Source: Aquicoccus sp. G2-2
GTDB taxonomy: Bacteria; Pseudomonadota; Alphaproteobacteria; Rhodobacterales; Rhodobacteraceae
DNA length: 64,000 bases
Reading direction: 5' to 3'
Assembly: GCF_034555965.1 (NCBI RefSeq)
Contig: NZ_JAYDCK010000003.1
Span: forward strand, 3,286,001-3,350,000
Every line of letters begins with the position of its first letter. Within the stretch, counting starts at the first letter, position 1. Both the position numbers and the translations under genes were made by a program. The notes under the pieces were generated by a model. That model was not told where the DNA came from. It was given only the letters and a program-made list of their open reading frames with translations, and did not search any database. Below, one piece after another: positions 8,715 to 17,446 of the stretch.

Positions 8715-10457
8715 TCATACGCCAACCACAGTGAATGAGGGTGAGGCAAGACTGATCGTGCCGGTTGCAAAATCCGAAACCGGCACCTTGATCGCTTTCG
8801 ATCCGTTGGAGTTTGCCTGAATTGCAGCAAGTGGCTCTGGCATGACGGAAACGCCGGTGAACCATACCCGGTGCGCAGCGCCAGTATCGGGAAAGGCACC
8901 GTAGCCGCCGGAAGAGTTGCTGTAGTTTGGCAACCAGAACGGCACAACGACCGAAGTTCCCGGCGGGAAATTGGATGTATTGTTGGTGCCTGAATGATCG
9001 ATTCCACCGATGGAATTGGTGATGTGGAACCAGCGATCCACCTCCGGGGCGATATATGCCGAGAGGAAGGCATATTTGTAGCCACTTGCAGAGGTGTTCG
9101 CCAGAGAGGTGCCCTCAGGCCAGACGCCGGAAGGGTGCTGAGGATTGGCGAGCGCGGCCGGGAACGGTTGGTTAAGAGTGATGATGTTGGTGGTTTTGTC
9201 GATCTGCCCGAGATCGAAGAGATCAAACTGGAACAGGCGACTATAATGCGAATAGAGTTGGCCGGTCCCGCTACGATAGCCGAAGATGATCACCCCACGG
9301 TGATAGTTATAGCTGCTGGAGCTGTTCCAGCCGGAGGCGTCGCTGAGCGTTATCGTGGTATCGCCGGGGGTCAACGGGGCGGCGAGTGTTGTGAGACTGT
9401 CGATGCCTGCCTCGTGATAGCGCATATGGTTCTGCGAGAGGATATCGTTGCCATCGGTATCGCGGCAGAGCAATCCCATATACTGCTGATGGCGTTCGCC
9501 GTTGGCATAAGACGACCAGTCGCCGCTGAGGCCTTCTTGGCGCACATAGCAGCCCAGCCGGAAGACCTTATTCGGGTCAACGGAAATGCTTTCCGTCATA
9601 CTGAGAAGCGGTGGCCTGTAGCCTGCATAAGAAAAGCTGGCCGGTAGATTGGGCGAGAAGTTCGGATCGAAGGTGAACTCTGCTGGATAGTTGTATGCGG
9701 TTCCGAGGTGGCCGGTTGCATTGGTCACGCCACCGGAATTGCGCGAGGCAACGTAATCGGTTGTGGTGAGTTGGCCAGTACCAAAGTCGGGAGGGCTGAG
9801 ACCGTCGACCCCGGAGGGGAAGCGCACCACGCCGGTTGCGGGATCGGCATGTAGGGCGGTATGGAACGCCGTGCCATCTGCGCTGACCTTGATTTCGAAC
9901 GCATCCGAGCCGGGCGTGCCCATTTCAGCCCGCCCGGACCAGCCGGTTTGGAACAGCAGGCTAGCGGTGTCGGCGGTCGCGGCTTTGTTGAGTTTGAGCT
10001 GATGGCCAGCGCCCGCATGGGTAAAAAGTGTAGCATCCGAGGCGACAGCAAAGCGGTTTACCGTGTTGGCGGTTGTTTGAATGCCGAGATGTTCGAGGTT
10101 CTGGAAATCCGGGTTCGGCAGGGCCGGAATCCAGTTGGCACCATCCCAGGCGAGCAGGTCTTCCGCATCTTCGATCCAGATGAGCCAGCCCTTTTGCGGG
10201 GCGATAAATGTCCAAGCGTTTTCCTCAAACACAGCAATCATGGCGTCCTGGCCCGACCATGTGCCACTGGCGGAATTGGGCAGCAGAAACCGCGCACCGC
10301 TCTCGGGCGCGGCGGGAGGGGTGGTTTCGGTCGCAGAAATTGCGCTGAGTTGAACGACCGCATCCAACCGACGCAGTGCTTCGTTATGGGTGACGTGTTT
10401 TTGAGCCTGTGACGGCAGGATGAAAGGCAGTGACAGGTTCGCGGATGTATCGGACAT
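8715..10457 (-). CDS. DUF2793 domain-containing protein
   Basis: Residues ~1-110 match the DUF2793 family (SQAQKHVTHNEALRRLD near the start, then PQKGWLIWIEDAEDLLAWDG), known from alphaproteobacterial phage and gene-transfer-agent tail regions. The remaining ~470 residues are rich in Ser, Thr, Gly, Asn and aromatics and look beta-rich, like a fibre or carbohydrate-binding module, but I do not recognise them. There is no signal peptide or membrane segment. The gene follows the wzc-like kinase on the same strand and its ribosome-binding site (GGAGG, four bases from the ATG) lies inside a hairpin at 10459-10497. A role in binding or processing the local polysaccharide is inference only. Confidence 0.75.
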   Translation of the reverse strand: MSDTSANLSLPFILPSQAQKHVTHNEALRRLDAVVQLSAISATETTPPAAPESGARFLLPNSASGTWSGQDAMIAVFEENAWTFIAPQKGWLIWIEDAEDLLAWDGANWIPALPNPDFQNLEHLGIQTTANTVNRFAVASDATLFTHAGAGHQLKLNKAATADTASLLFQTGWSGRAEMGTPGSDAFEIKVSADGTAFHTALHADPATGVVRFPSGVDGLSPPDFGTGQLTTTDYVASRNSGGVTNATGHLGTAYNYPAEFTFDPNFSPNLPASFSYAGYRPPLLSMTESISVDPNKVFRLGCYVRQEGLSGDWSSYANGERHQQYMGLLCRDTDGNDILSQNHMRYHEAGIDSLTTLAAPLTPGDTTITLSDASGWNSSSSYNYHRGVIIFGYRSGTGQLYSHYSRLFQFDLFDLGQIDKTTNIITLNQPFPAALANPQHPSGVWPEGTSLANTSASGYKYAFLSAYIAPEVDRWFHITNSIGGIDHSGTNNTSNFPPGTSVVVPFWLPNYSNSSGGYGAFPDTGAAHRVWFTGVSVMPEPLAAIQANSNGSKAIKVPVSDFATGTISLASPSFTVVGV

Positions 10458-10458
10458 G

Positions 10459-10497
10459 AATCCTCCAGACGGGCAATGCGTTATTGCCGGGAGGATT
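10459..10497 (-). promoter_or_regulatory. hairpin sequestering the ribosome-binding site of the DUF2793 gene
   Basis: On the minus strand AATCCTCC (10497-10490) pairs perfectly with GGAGGATT (10466-10459), which contains the ribosome-binding site directly before the ATG at 10457. A second stem, GGCAAT with ATTGCC, closes a five-base loop inside it. There is no U tract, so it is not a typical terminator. Folding would hide the ribosome-binding site, as in RNA thermometers or other translational switches. Regulation is inferred from the pairing alone. Confidence 0.55.
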
Positions 10498-10544
10498 TGC
10501 GTTTAGGCTTAACAAAAGGCTACCGGAACGCCCGGTAAGGACGG

Positions 10545-12680
10545 TCAGGTATCGTAATAGGCGCCGTAGGATTGGTAGCCATCTTGATACCCATAACGCC
10601 GCATGCCTTTGGGGTCGATCTGACCGAGCACTAGACCGGTTACTTTTACGTTCACGTTTTCAAATGCACGCAGGCCTTCGATCACTTGCCGATGCGTCGT
10701 GCTGTCCCATTTCACGGAATAAAGAATAGCATCGACTTTTTGCCCGATGACCCGAGCATCGGGCACCGCAAGGACTGGAGGTGTATCGATCACGATATAA
10801 TCGTACACCTTGCGCAAATCCTGTAGGAACTGGGTAAACCGGGCGGAGGAGAAAACGTCTGCGGCGTTGATGGTCGACTTTTCACCACAGAGCAGGTCGA
10901 TGTTCAGCATCTCCTCATGATACACGGCTTCTTCCAAAGTGGCATCGCCCGAAAGGACGGAGAGAATTCCTTTACGCTCGGAAAGATCGAAATACTGACC
11001 GAACGTGCGGCGACGGATATCGCCTTCGACCAGCAGCACCTTCTTTCCGAGACCGGCAAGGTTTTGCGAAAGGGCCAGAGACGTGGTCGTTTTCCCTTCG
11101 CCGGGGATTGATGAGGTGCTCATGATCACCTGCGGCTCTTTGTCGAGACTAGACAGAAGCAGCGATGTGCGCAGGTCACGTATCGCTTCGACGGCGGCGG
11201 AGTTATGCCGCTCTGCGAGGTATTTCAGCACCCGTTTGCGGCGGCGCGCAGGAATGATCGGCAGTTTGCCCAACACCGAATAACCTGTGCGGCTTTCCAG
11301 AGTCTCGGGGGCGCGGAATGTGTTTTGCGAGAGTTCACGTAGCACTACGATGGCTACACCAAGAAAGAGCCCAAGCATAAGTGAGAGCGCGAGAATAAGA
11401 GCCTTGCGTGGCGCGGTTGGGGCGGTTGGCACAGCGGCGTTGCTCAGAATGCGGCTGTCGGCTTGCTGAATGCCCTGTTGGATCGAGGTTTCCTTCAGGC
11501 GGCTAAGAAAGGCCTCGTAAAGGATGCGGTTGGCTTCGGCTTCCCGCTGAAGTTGTTGTAGTTTTACCAACTCCTGCGATTGGGTTTCGATCTGGCGCTC
11601 GGCTTCGGCGATGGATCCGTTGAGAGCGGCGACCTGATCTTCGGCGCGCTTACCATCGAATCTGGCCCGGTCGAGCAGTTGTTGGGTACGGCGTTTGAAA
11701 TTGGCCATGGCATCGGAGCGCCCGGCCTGCAGATCAGCGAATGCAGCGCTCAACGAGGCATTATTCAGGGCGGTGATGAGGGCTTCATCCGGACCATCGG
11801 AATTCAGGCGGGCAAGTTGTGCGGCTTTCTCGCGCTGTGCCTGCCTGCCCTTTTCCAGCACTGTGCGTCTGTCGCGCATTTCCTTGAGCTGACGATTCAA
11901 GGCGGTAAGCCCTTCGGGGCTTATGAGATTGATATTGCTGGTGTAATCCTTGAGCTTGCCTTCCGCATTTTCCAACTCGATCTGTAGTTCGCTGACGCGT
12001 TCGCTGAGCCAGACGGCGGCTTGTTCGGTCTTGTCGAATTTTACAGTGATCTGGTCTTGGATATAGAGTTCGGCAAGGCGGTTGGCGATGTCGGCGGCTT
12101 TTTGCGAGCTTTCGGATTTTGCCTGAATTCGGAAGACATAGCTTTGACGGACGTTCGAAATAGCCAAAGTTTCGCTGACGTTGTCGATCACTTTTTCAAG
12201 GATCGCACGATCACTTAATTTGGGTTGCACCTCCGGCCCGTGGATGAGCGCGCGGATGTAGCGCACGCCCTTGCCGATCGAGAACTGGGGCTCGGGGCGC
12301 AAGGTGGAGTTGAATTCCGGATCATCCAGCAGATCGAGGTCCAACACCAGTTTTTCGATGAGCTTGCGTGATTTCAACACCTCGACCTCGGTGTTGATCG
12401 TGGGTTGATCGCCGGAGAGCCCGGTAATCACGCTTGCCATGTCCGTGACATTTTCTTGGCGGCTTTCGAGCGTGACGATAGAAGTGGCCGTATATTCCGG
12501 CACCGCGTGAAAGAATGCGTACCAAACGCCAAGAGCGACCGTAATGATGCATGTGGCGATGATCAGAAGCTTTCCACGCCAGATGGTCCGCAGTACTTCA
12601 AGCAGATCAATTTCGTCATTCGTCGGGGTGGATTCCTTCACCTGAAGAGGCAAGATCGGCCTGTTTGAAGTTTCAAGCAT
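10545..12680 (-). CDS. Wzc-like polysaccharide copolymerase/tyrosine autokinase
   Basis: The 711-residue protein has a Wzz domain with a first membrane segment at about residues 37-57, a long periplasmic coiled-coil region, and a second membrane segment near 440-460. A cytoplasmic BY-kinase domain follows: Walker A PGEGKTTTS near 522-530, Walker A' VLLVEGDIRR, and Walker B YIVIDTPPV. Six tyrosines in the last 16 residues form the autophosphorylation tail. Such proteins control chain length and export of extracellular polysaccharide by cycles of phosphorylation. The ATG at 12680 has AGGA five bases upstream; the frame is open further upstream but without better signals. It lies between capD and the DUF2793 gene on one strand. 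Confidence 0.92.
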   Translation of the reverse strand: MLETSNRPILPLQVKESTPTNDEIDLLEVLRTIWRGKLLIIATCIITVALGVWYAFFHAVPEYTATSIVTLESRQENVTDMASVITGLSGDQPTINTEVEVLKSRKLIEKLVLDLDLLDDPEFNSTLRPEPQFSIGKGVRYIRALIHGPEVQPKLSDRAILEKVIDNVSETLAISNVRQSYVFRIQAKSESSQKAADIANRLAELYIQDQITVKFDKTEQAAVWLSERVSELQIELENAEGKLKDYTSNINLISPEGLTALNRQLKEMRDRRTVLEKGRQAQREKAAQLARLNSDGPDEALITALNNASLSAAFADLQAGRSDAMANFKRRTQQLLDRARFDGKRAEDQVAALNGSIAEAERQIETQSQELVKLQQLQREAEANRILYEAFLSRLKETSIQQGIQQADSRILSNAAVPTAPTAPRKALILALSLMLGLFLGVAIVVLRELSQNTFRAPETLESRTGYSVLGKLPIIPARRRKRVLKYLAERHNSAAVEAIRDLRTSLLLSSLDKEPQVIMSTSSIPGEGKTTTSLALSQNLAGLGKKVLLVEGDIRRRTFGQYFDLSERKGILSVLSGDATLEEAVYHEEMLNIDLLCGEKSTINAADVFSSARFTQFLQDLRKVYDYIVIDTPPVLAVPDARVIGQKVDAILYSVKWDSTTHRQVIEGLRAFENVNVKVTGLVLGQIDPKGMRRYGYQDGYQSYGAYYDT

Positions 12681-12856
12681 CTGGTTCCTGACGAAACAAA
12701 CTAAATAGCGCGTGTCTTTCTCATACCCCAATTCCAAATTCAATGGTGCATTTTTACCTGGTGGAATTTGATGCAACTCGGTCAGTTGCAGAAAGAACCG
12801 GGTAGATTGGGTGCTGTTCGGGGAGCGGGCGTGGAGAACTGACCGATACCGGTCCC

Positions 12857-14734
12857 CTACTGGGCCGGTATGGCGTGTTGCAGGTGATAGCCATCGACGC
12901 GTTCCTGCACAATTTTGCGCAGACGCAGCGGGTCTGAATGCGTGATGCAGCTTTCAATATCTCGGATCATCATGGCGATTTCAGTCTGGCTGAGCGTATC
13001 TTCCTTGGCGCGCAGAATCTTCGGGTGCGGGGTTGTGCGCAGATTATGGCGGTCAATCAGGAGTTCTTCGTAGAGCTTTTCGCCGGGGCGCAAGCCGGTA
13101 ATTTCGATGGCGATATCGCCCTGTCCGGTGGCCGGGTCTTTCACTTTACGGCCAGAAAGTTCGATCAGTTTCCGGGCCACATTGATGATCTTCTGTGGCT
13201 TACCCATATCGAGCACGAAAACATCGCCGCCTTCCGCATAGGCCCCGGCCAGCAAAACGAGGCGTGCGGCTTCGGGAATAGTCATGAAAAAGCGGGTGAC
13301 ATCGGGATGCGTAACGGTGACAGGGCCGCCGGTTTCGATTTGCTTTTGGAACAGTGGAATCACAGAGCCAGAAGAGCCAAGTACATTGCCAAAACGGACC
13401 ATAGAAAACTTGGTTTTCTTGCAGCGGGTCTGTTTGTCCTGAATGACAAGCTCGGCCATACGTTTTGTGGCGCCCATGATATTGGTGGGGCGCACGGCCT
13501 TGTCTGTTGACACCAGAATGAAGCGTTCCAGTCCGTATTCGTCCGCGATATCGGCCAACACCTTGGTGCCAAGCACATTGTTGCGGGCGCCTTCGAGCTC
13601 GTTTTCTTCGACCAGGGGCACATGTTTGTAGGCAGCTGCGTGCAAGATGATATCGACACCTTCTTCGGCGACAACGCCGGCAACGCGTGCACTGTCTGTA
13701 ACCGAGCCTATCCGGCTAACAATCTTTACCTTTAGATCCAAGCCAGCACGCCGCAATTCCTGATCTATTGAGTAGAGAGCAAATTCGTTTCTTTCGAACA
13801 GCACCAGTGCGGCGGGTTTGCAATGTAGCAGCTGCCGACACAATTCAGCGCCAATCGACCCTCCCGCGCCTGAAACCATGACAACGCGTCCGGCATAGGC
13901 CTTTCCGACTTCAGGGGTGTCGAGATCGACATTGTCGCGCGCCAGAAGCTGATCAGGGCTGACGGGACGCGGGCTTGCATTAAGCCCTTTGCCAGCCATC
14001 AGATCGACATAAGAGGGCAGCACTTGAACGTCGACGCCTTCTTCAGACAGTTGAGAAACGAGTTGATCGCGGCGATTTTTGGGGATCGACGGGATGGCCA
14101 GGAGGACACGCCCGATATTGTGTTTCTTCACCAGCATTGGGAGTTTGTTGGGGCTGTAGACGGGTAGCCCGGCAATCATGAGCCCATGCAGGTTAGGGTT
14201 GTCGTCGATGAAGAAAACAGGGTGTGTTTCGATTGATTGATTGAGCGCGAGCGCCATTTGTATCCCGCCCGCCCCGGCGCCGTAGATCGCGACGGGCAAC
14301 ACATCAAGGCTGCGGAGGCGCAGAAAGGTGAGCAGTTGCAAGAACAGAACCCGCACGGTGACGGCAGCGAGAAAGAACAGAGCACCGAAGATAAGCGGCA
14401 CCGTGCTCGGCCCGGAAAGGCCGAGCATGTAGCTGACGAGGATGCTGGACATCGACAGGCCGGCGGCAACGATTGCGATGCGCAGGATCAGCGGGCTTCC
14501 CAGCGCATGCACTCCCGCATCGGGCAGCTTGAACAGGCCAATCAGAATGCCGCCGAGCAGAATGGTGGTGGGAAACAACGCCCAGCTGTCCTGAAAGGCG
14601 ATCTCCGGATTAAGAGTGCCATAGCGGAGCATATGCGCCGCTGCGAGGCAGATAATCACGAGACTTACGTCTACCGTGAACTTCAGCGTTCGCTTCATTG
14701 AACTGGACAGCCTGAGCAGGCGAAGAAGTAACAT
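12857..14734 (-). CDS. CapD/FlaA1-type nucleotide-sugar dehydratase/epimerase
   Basis: This 625-residue protein has about four N-terminal membrane segments (residues ~15-145), a first nucleotide-binding core domain, and then an extended short-chain dehydrogenase domain. That domain carries the NAD(P)-binding loop GAGGSIGAE near residue 290, AAAYKHVPLVEENE, and STDKAVRPTNIMGATKR near 408, which includes the catalytic segment. The family (WbpM, PglF, CapD) converts UDP-GlcNAc to a 4-keto-6-deoxy sugar at the membrane, the first step toward sugars such as QuiNAc or bacillosamine. It is the first gene of the capD-wzc-DUF2793 run, with a CtrA-type site about 200 bases upstream. Confidence 0.9.
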   Translation of the reverse strand: MLLLRLLRLSSSMKRTLKFTVDVSLVIICLAAAHMLRYGTLNPEIAFQDSWALFPTTILLGGILIGLFKLPDAGVHALGSPLILRIAIVAAGLSMSSILVSYMLGLSGPSTVPLIFGALFFLAAVTVRVLFLQLLTFLRLRSLDVLPVAIYGAGAGGIQMALALNQSIETHPVFFIDDNPNLHGLMIAGLPVYSPNKLPMLVKKHNIGRVLLAIPSIPKNRRDQLVSQLSEEGVDVQVLPSYVDLMAGKGLNASPRPVSPDQLLARDNVDLDTPEVGKAYAGRVVMVSGAGGSIGAELCRQLLHCKPAALVLFERNEFALYSIDQELRRAGLDLKVKIVSRIGSVTDSARVAGVVAEEGVDIILHAAAYKHVPLVEENELEGARNNVLGTKVLADIADEYGLERFILVSTDKAVRPTNIMGATKRMAELVIQDKQTRCKKTKFSMVRFGNVLGSSGSVIPLFQKQIETGGPVTVTHPDVTRFFMTIPEAARLVLLAGAYAEGGDVFVLDMGKPQKIINVARKLIELSGRKVKDPATGQGDIAIEITGLRPGEKLYEELLIDRHNLRTTPHPKILRAKEDTLSQTEIAMMIRDIESCITHSDPLRLRKIVQERVDGYHLQHAIPAQ

Positions 14735-14763
14735 GCGTCGATATTCCGAGCTAACTACAACAA

Positions 14764-14792
14764 ATTATCCTGATATGGTGTCTGGTTACACC
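14764..14792 (-). promoter_or_regulatory. possible -10 element and inverted repeat upstream of capD
   Basis: On the minus strand GATAAT (14769-14764) lies 29 bases before the capD start. Just upstream is an inverted repeat with arms GGTGT (14777-14781) and ACACC (14788-14792) separated by six bases, a possible operator. No good -35 hexamer is present at the right distance. Confidence 0.3.
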
Positions 14793-14917
14793 GGAATTTT
14801 CATTTCGTCACCCTGCCTTGGCGAGAACTCGCCGGCATACGTATCGTAGGAGATTTCGCGCCGAGACCACCTTGGCTTCCTTAGCGGTTAATTGAAACGG
14901 GTACACCAGATTTATGC

Positions 14918-14955
14918 TTTATCCATAATGGGTGCCGAGTTAAAAATGAGTTAAC
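14918..14955 (-). promoter_or_regulatory. CtrA-type promoter upstream of capD
   Basis: At 14940-14955 the sequence reads TTAA, seven bases, TTAAC, an exact match to the alphaproteobacterial CtrA box. Because a G precedes it, it also satisfies the consensus on the other strand. On the minus strand GATAAA (14923-14918) follows 16 bases after the proximal TTAA half, a spacing that would let the box act as a -35 region. The 333-base gap 14735-15067 between ugd and capD is visibly more AT-rich than the genes around it and holds nothing else I can identify except the repeat near 14777. Confidence 0.5.
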
Positions 14956-15067
14956 GTTTTTGTACTTATTTTACGCTCAGGAATGCCACGAGGTCAGCTT
15001 CCTACGAAGCAAGCTTGTGCTTATGCTTTCGAACGGTGTCTCTTCTGCTGGGAAATTGTGCCCGTGC

Positions 15068-16372
15068 TTAACGCCCCACGGTTTCGTGTCGTTCAAAACC
15101 CGCGCGTTTGACCTCTTTGGCGGTGTAGATGTTGCGCAAATCTGCGAGGTAGGGCGCGCGCATCTTGCGGGCGATCTTTTTCAAGTCGAGGGCGCGGAAC
15201 TCGTTCCATTCGGTTAGAATTACCAGAAGATCGGCATTATGCACCGCCTTGTAGGGGTCCTCGATCCAATGCACGCCCGGCAGCAAGGTTTCGCCTTCCG
15301 CGCGGCCTTGTGGGTCACAGACCCGCACTTTGGCGCCCCCGCCGACCAAGGCGGGAATAATGGTAAGAGAAGGGGCATCGCGCATATCGTCGGTATTGGG
15401 TTTGAAGGTGACACCCAGAATCGCGATCGTCTTGCCGTTGAACGATCCGTCACACAGATCAAGCAGCTTGTCGATCATGCGCCGCTTAATTTCGTCGTTC
15501 ACCTTGATGACGGTTTCGACAATTTGCATCGGCACAGCATGTTCTTGCCCAATCCGCGCCAGTGCCTTGGTGTCCTTTGGAAAACACGAGCCGCCATAGC
15601 CTGGTCCGGCGTGCAAGAACTTGTTGCCGATGCGGTTGTCGAGACCGATGCCACGGGACACTTCCTTGATGTCCCCGCCGGTGCGTTCGACCAGTGCTGC
15701 AATCTCATTGATGAAGGTGATTTTCGTGGCCAGAAAAGCGTTGGCGGCGTATTTGATCATCTCCGCGCTTTCTAGATCGGTTGTGACGATGGGAAATTCG
15801 CGCAGGTATAGCGGGCGATAAATCTCGGCCATGACATCGGCGGCGCGTGCGTTCTGCACGCCGACAATCACCCGGTCAGGCTTCATGAAATCTTCGATTG
15901 CGGCACCTTCGCGCAGGAATTCCGGGTTCGACGCGACATCGAAATCAAGCTCGGGGTTGGCCTTGGCCATGGTCTGTTTGACCTGTCGGTTGGTGCCGAC
16001 GGGAACGGTGGATTTGGTGACAATGACAGCATACCCTTTGAGCGTGTGTGCGACCTCTTCGGCGGCGGCCATGACATATGAGAGGTCAGCATGGCCATCG
16101 CCGCGCCGGGTTGGTGTGCCGACGGCGATGAAAACCGCCTCCACGTCTTCAAGCGCCTCTGCCAGATCGGTCGTGAACGAGAGTCGGCCCGCCTGAATGT
16201 TGTTGTTGAGCAGCAGGTCCAGCCCCGGTTCATAGATTGGGACATCGCCTTTGCGCAGGGTTTCGATCTTGGCGGCGTCCTTGTCAACGCAGACGACCTC
16301 GTGCCCGAAATCGGAAAAACACACCCCGGAGACGAGCCCGACATAGCCGGTGCCGATCATAGCGATTTTCAT
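15068..16372 (-). CDS. ugd: UDP-glucose 6-dehydrogenase
   Basis: The 434-residue protein oxidises UDP-glucose to UDP-glucuronate with two NAD+. It has the N-terminal NAD loop GTGYVGLVSG at residues 7-16 and the catalytic cysteine in GPGYGGSCFPKDT at about residue 260. The C-terminal UDP-binding domain (VTFKPNTDDMRDAPS) is complete. The start has GAGG five bases upstream. UDP-glucuronate is a common building block of acidic capsules, so this fits the surrounding exopolysaccharide genes. In E. coli, Ugd is a substrate of the Wzc kinase, and a Wzc-like kinase is encoded 2.4 kb away. Confidence 0.95.
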   Translation of the reverse strand: MKIAMIGTGYVGLVSGVCFSDFGHEVVCVDKDAAKIETLRKGDVPIYEPGLDLLLNNNIQAGRLSFTTDLAEALEDVEAVFIAVGTPTRRGDGHADLSYVMAAAEEVAHTLKGYAVIVTKSTVPVGTNRQVKQTMAKANPELDFDVASNPEFLREGAAIEDFMKPDRVIVGVQNARAADVMAEIYRPLYLREFPIVTTDLESAEMIKYAANAFLATKITFINEIAALVERTGGDIKEVSRGIGLDNRIGNKFLHAGPGYGGSCFPKDTKALARIGQEHAVPMQIVETVIKVNDEIKRRMIDKLLDLCDGSFNGKTIAILGVTFKPNTDDMRDAPSLTIIPALVGGGAKVRVCDPQGRAEGETLLPGVHWIEDPYKAVHNADLLVILTEWNEFRALDLKKIARKMRAPYLADLRNIYTAKEVKRAGFERHETVGR

Positions 16373-16636
16373 TTATACCTCGATCTTGTCGGTTCTCAGG
16401 GGGAAGATGGGAGTTGTGAGCCGGTCCTTAGAAATGTTGCGGCATGATGCCCATAAATCGGTTGAACCGGTTTTGCTTCCGGTGGCGTGTGAGACGCTGT
16501 GTGTGCGCGTGTAAATGTGCCGTGGCCTCATGCAAGCGACCTAGCGTAATCAGTGATTTGGCGCAAGTTATTAGCCCCGTGATGCGCTGCGATCCGGGCT
16601 TGCCGGGGCGGGGTGAGCAAGGATAGAAATGGAGCG

Positions 16637-17410
16637 ATGAAAAACTCGATAAAAGCCCTGTTTGGACGTCGTGGGAAAGCGCGTAACGCGGAGTTTGATG
16701 CGCCGATCGCACCGGACGCTCCGTTCGTTGTGGTGGGTGATATCCACGGGTGCGCAGACTTGCTGAACCGGCTGATCGAGCGGCTTGAGGCCGAAGACGG
16801 TGACAAGACATGGGTTTTTCTTGGTGATTTTGTGGATCGCGGACCGGCAACGGCGCAGGTTCTGGCGCGATTGCGGGCGCTTGAAGCGGCCCGACCGGGG
16901 CGGGTGATTTGTCTTAAGGGCAATCATGAACGGATGATGCAGGATTTTATTGATGACCCGTTAGGCCGCGGCGCGCGCTGGCTTGCGTTTGGTGGGCTGG
17001 AGACGCTGAAGAGTTTCGGAATCGCCACGGGGAATGGGAAAACCCACCCTACGGGTGATGCGGCTTTGGAGTTGGCTGAGGCATTGGAACGGGTGATCCC
17101 GGAGGGATTGGAAACTTGGGTCCGTGAGCTGCCGTTGAGTTGGCGCAGTGGCAATATGGCTTGTGTTCATGCGGCAATGGACCCGATGGTAGCGTTCGAA
17201 AAGCAACGCGAACAGGATTTGCTGTGGGGGCACGGCGCGTTCATGCGTGAGCCTCGCGAGGACGGGCTTTGGGTGGCCCATGGGCACACCGTGGTTAAGA
17301 CAGCGGAAATGGCCGGAGGGCGCATCGCGGTGGATACTGGCGCTTATCAAACCGGGCGGCTGTCAGGCGCGCGGATTTCTTCGGGCGGTTGTGAGTTCAT
17401 AACAGCCTGA
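16637..17410 (+). CDS. PPP-family serine/threonine protein phosphatase
   Basis: This 257-residue protein shows the metallophosphoesterase signature in order: GDIHGC at residues 34-39, GDFVDRG at 63-69 and GNHE at 95-98, with later metal-binding histidines in ACVHA and VAHGHT. It should be a cytoplasmic two-metal phosphatase acting on phosphoserine, phosphothreonine or phosphotyrosine proteins or on small phosphoesters. The GTG at 16613 in the same frame is an alternative start. It is divergent from ugd and convergent with yjbF. The upstream gap (16373-16636) contains the inverted repeat CGGTTGAACCG at 16459-16469, whose function is unknown. Confidence 0.85.
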   Translation: MKNSIKALFGRRGKARNAEFDAPIAPDAPFVVVGDIHGCADLLNRLIERLEAEDGDKTWVFLGDFVDRGPATAQVLARLRALEAARPGRVICLKGNHERMMQDFIDDPLGRGARWLAFGGLETLKSFGIATGNGKTHPTGDAALELAEALERVIPEGLETWVRELPLSWRSGNMACVHAAMDPMVAFEKQREQDLLWGHGAFMREPREDGLWVAHGHTVVKTAEMAGGRIAVDTGAYQTGRLSGARISSGGCEFITA

Positions 17411-17446
17411 AGTAATTGGCGAAGAGCCCGCATTTTCCTGTGGCGT

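Noticed and set aside
10459..10497. Rho-independent terminator after wzc
   Set aside because: The stem is not followed by a U tract, and its 3' arm is the ribosome-binding site of the next gene.
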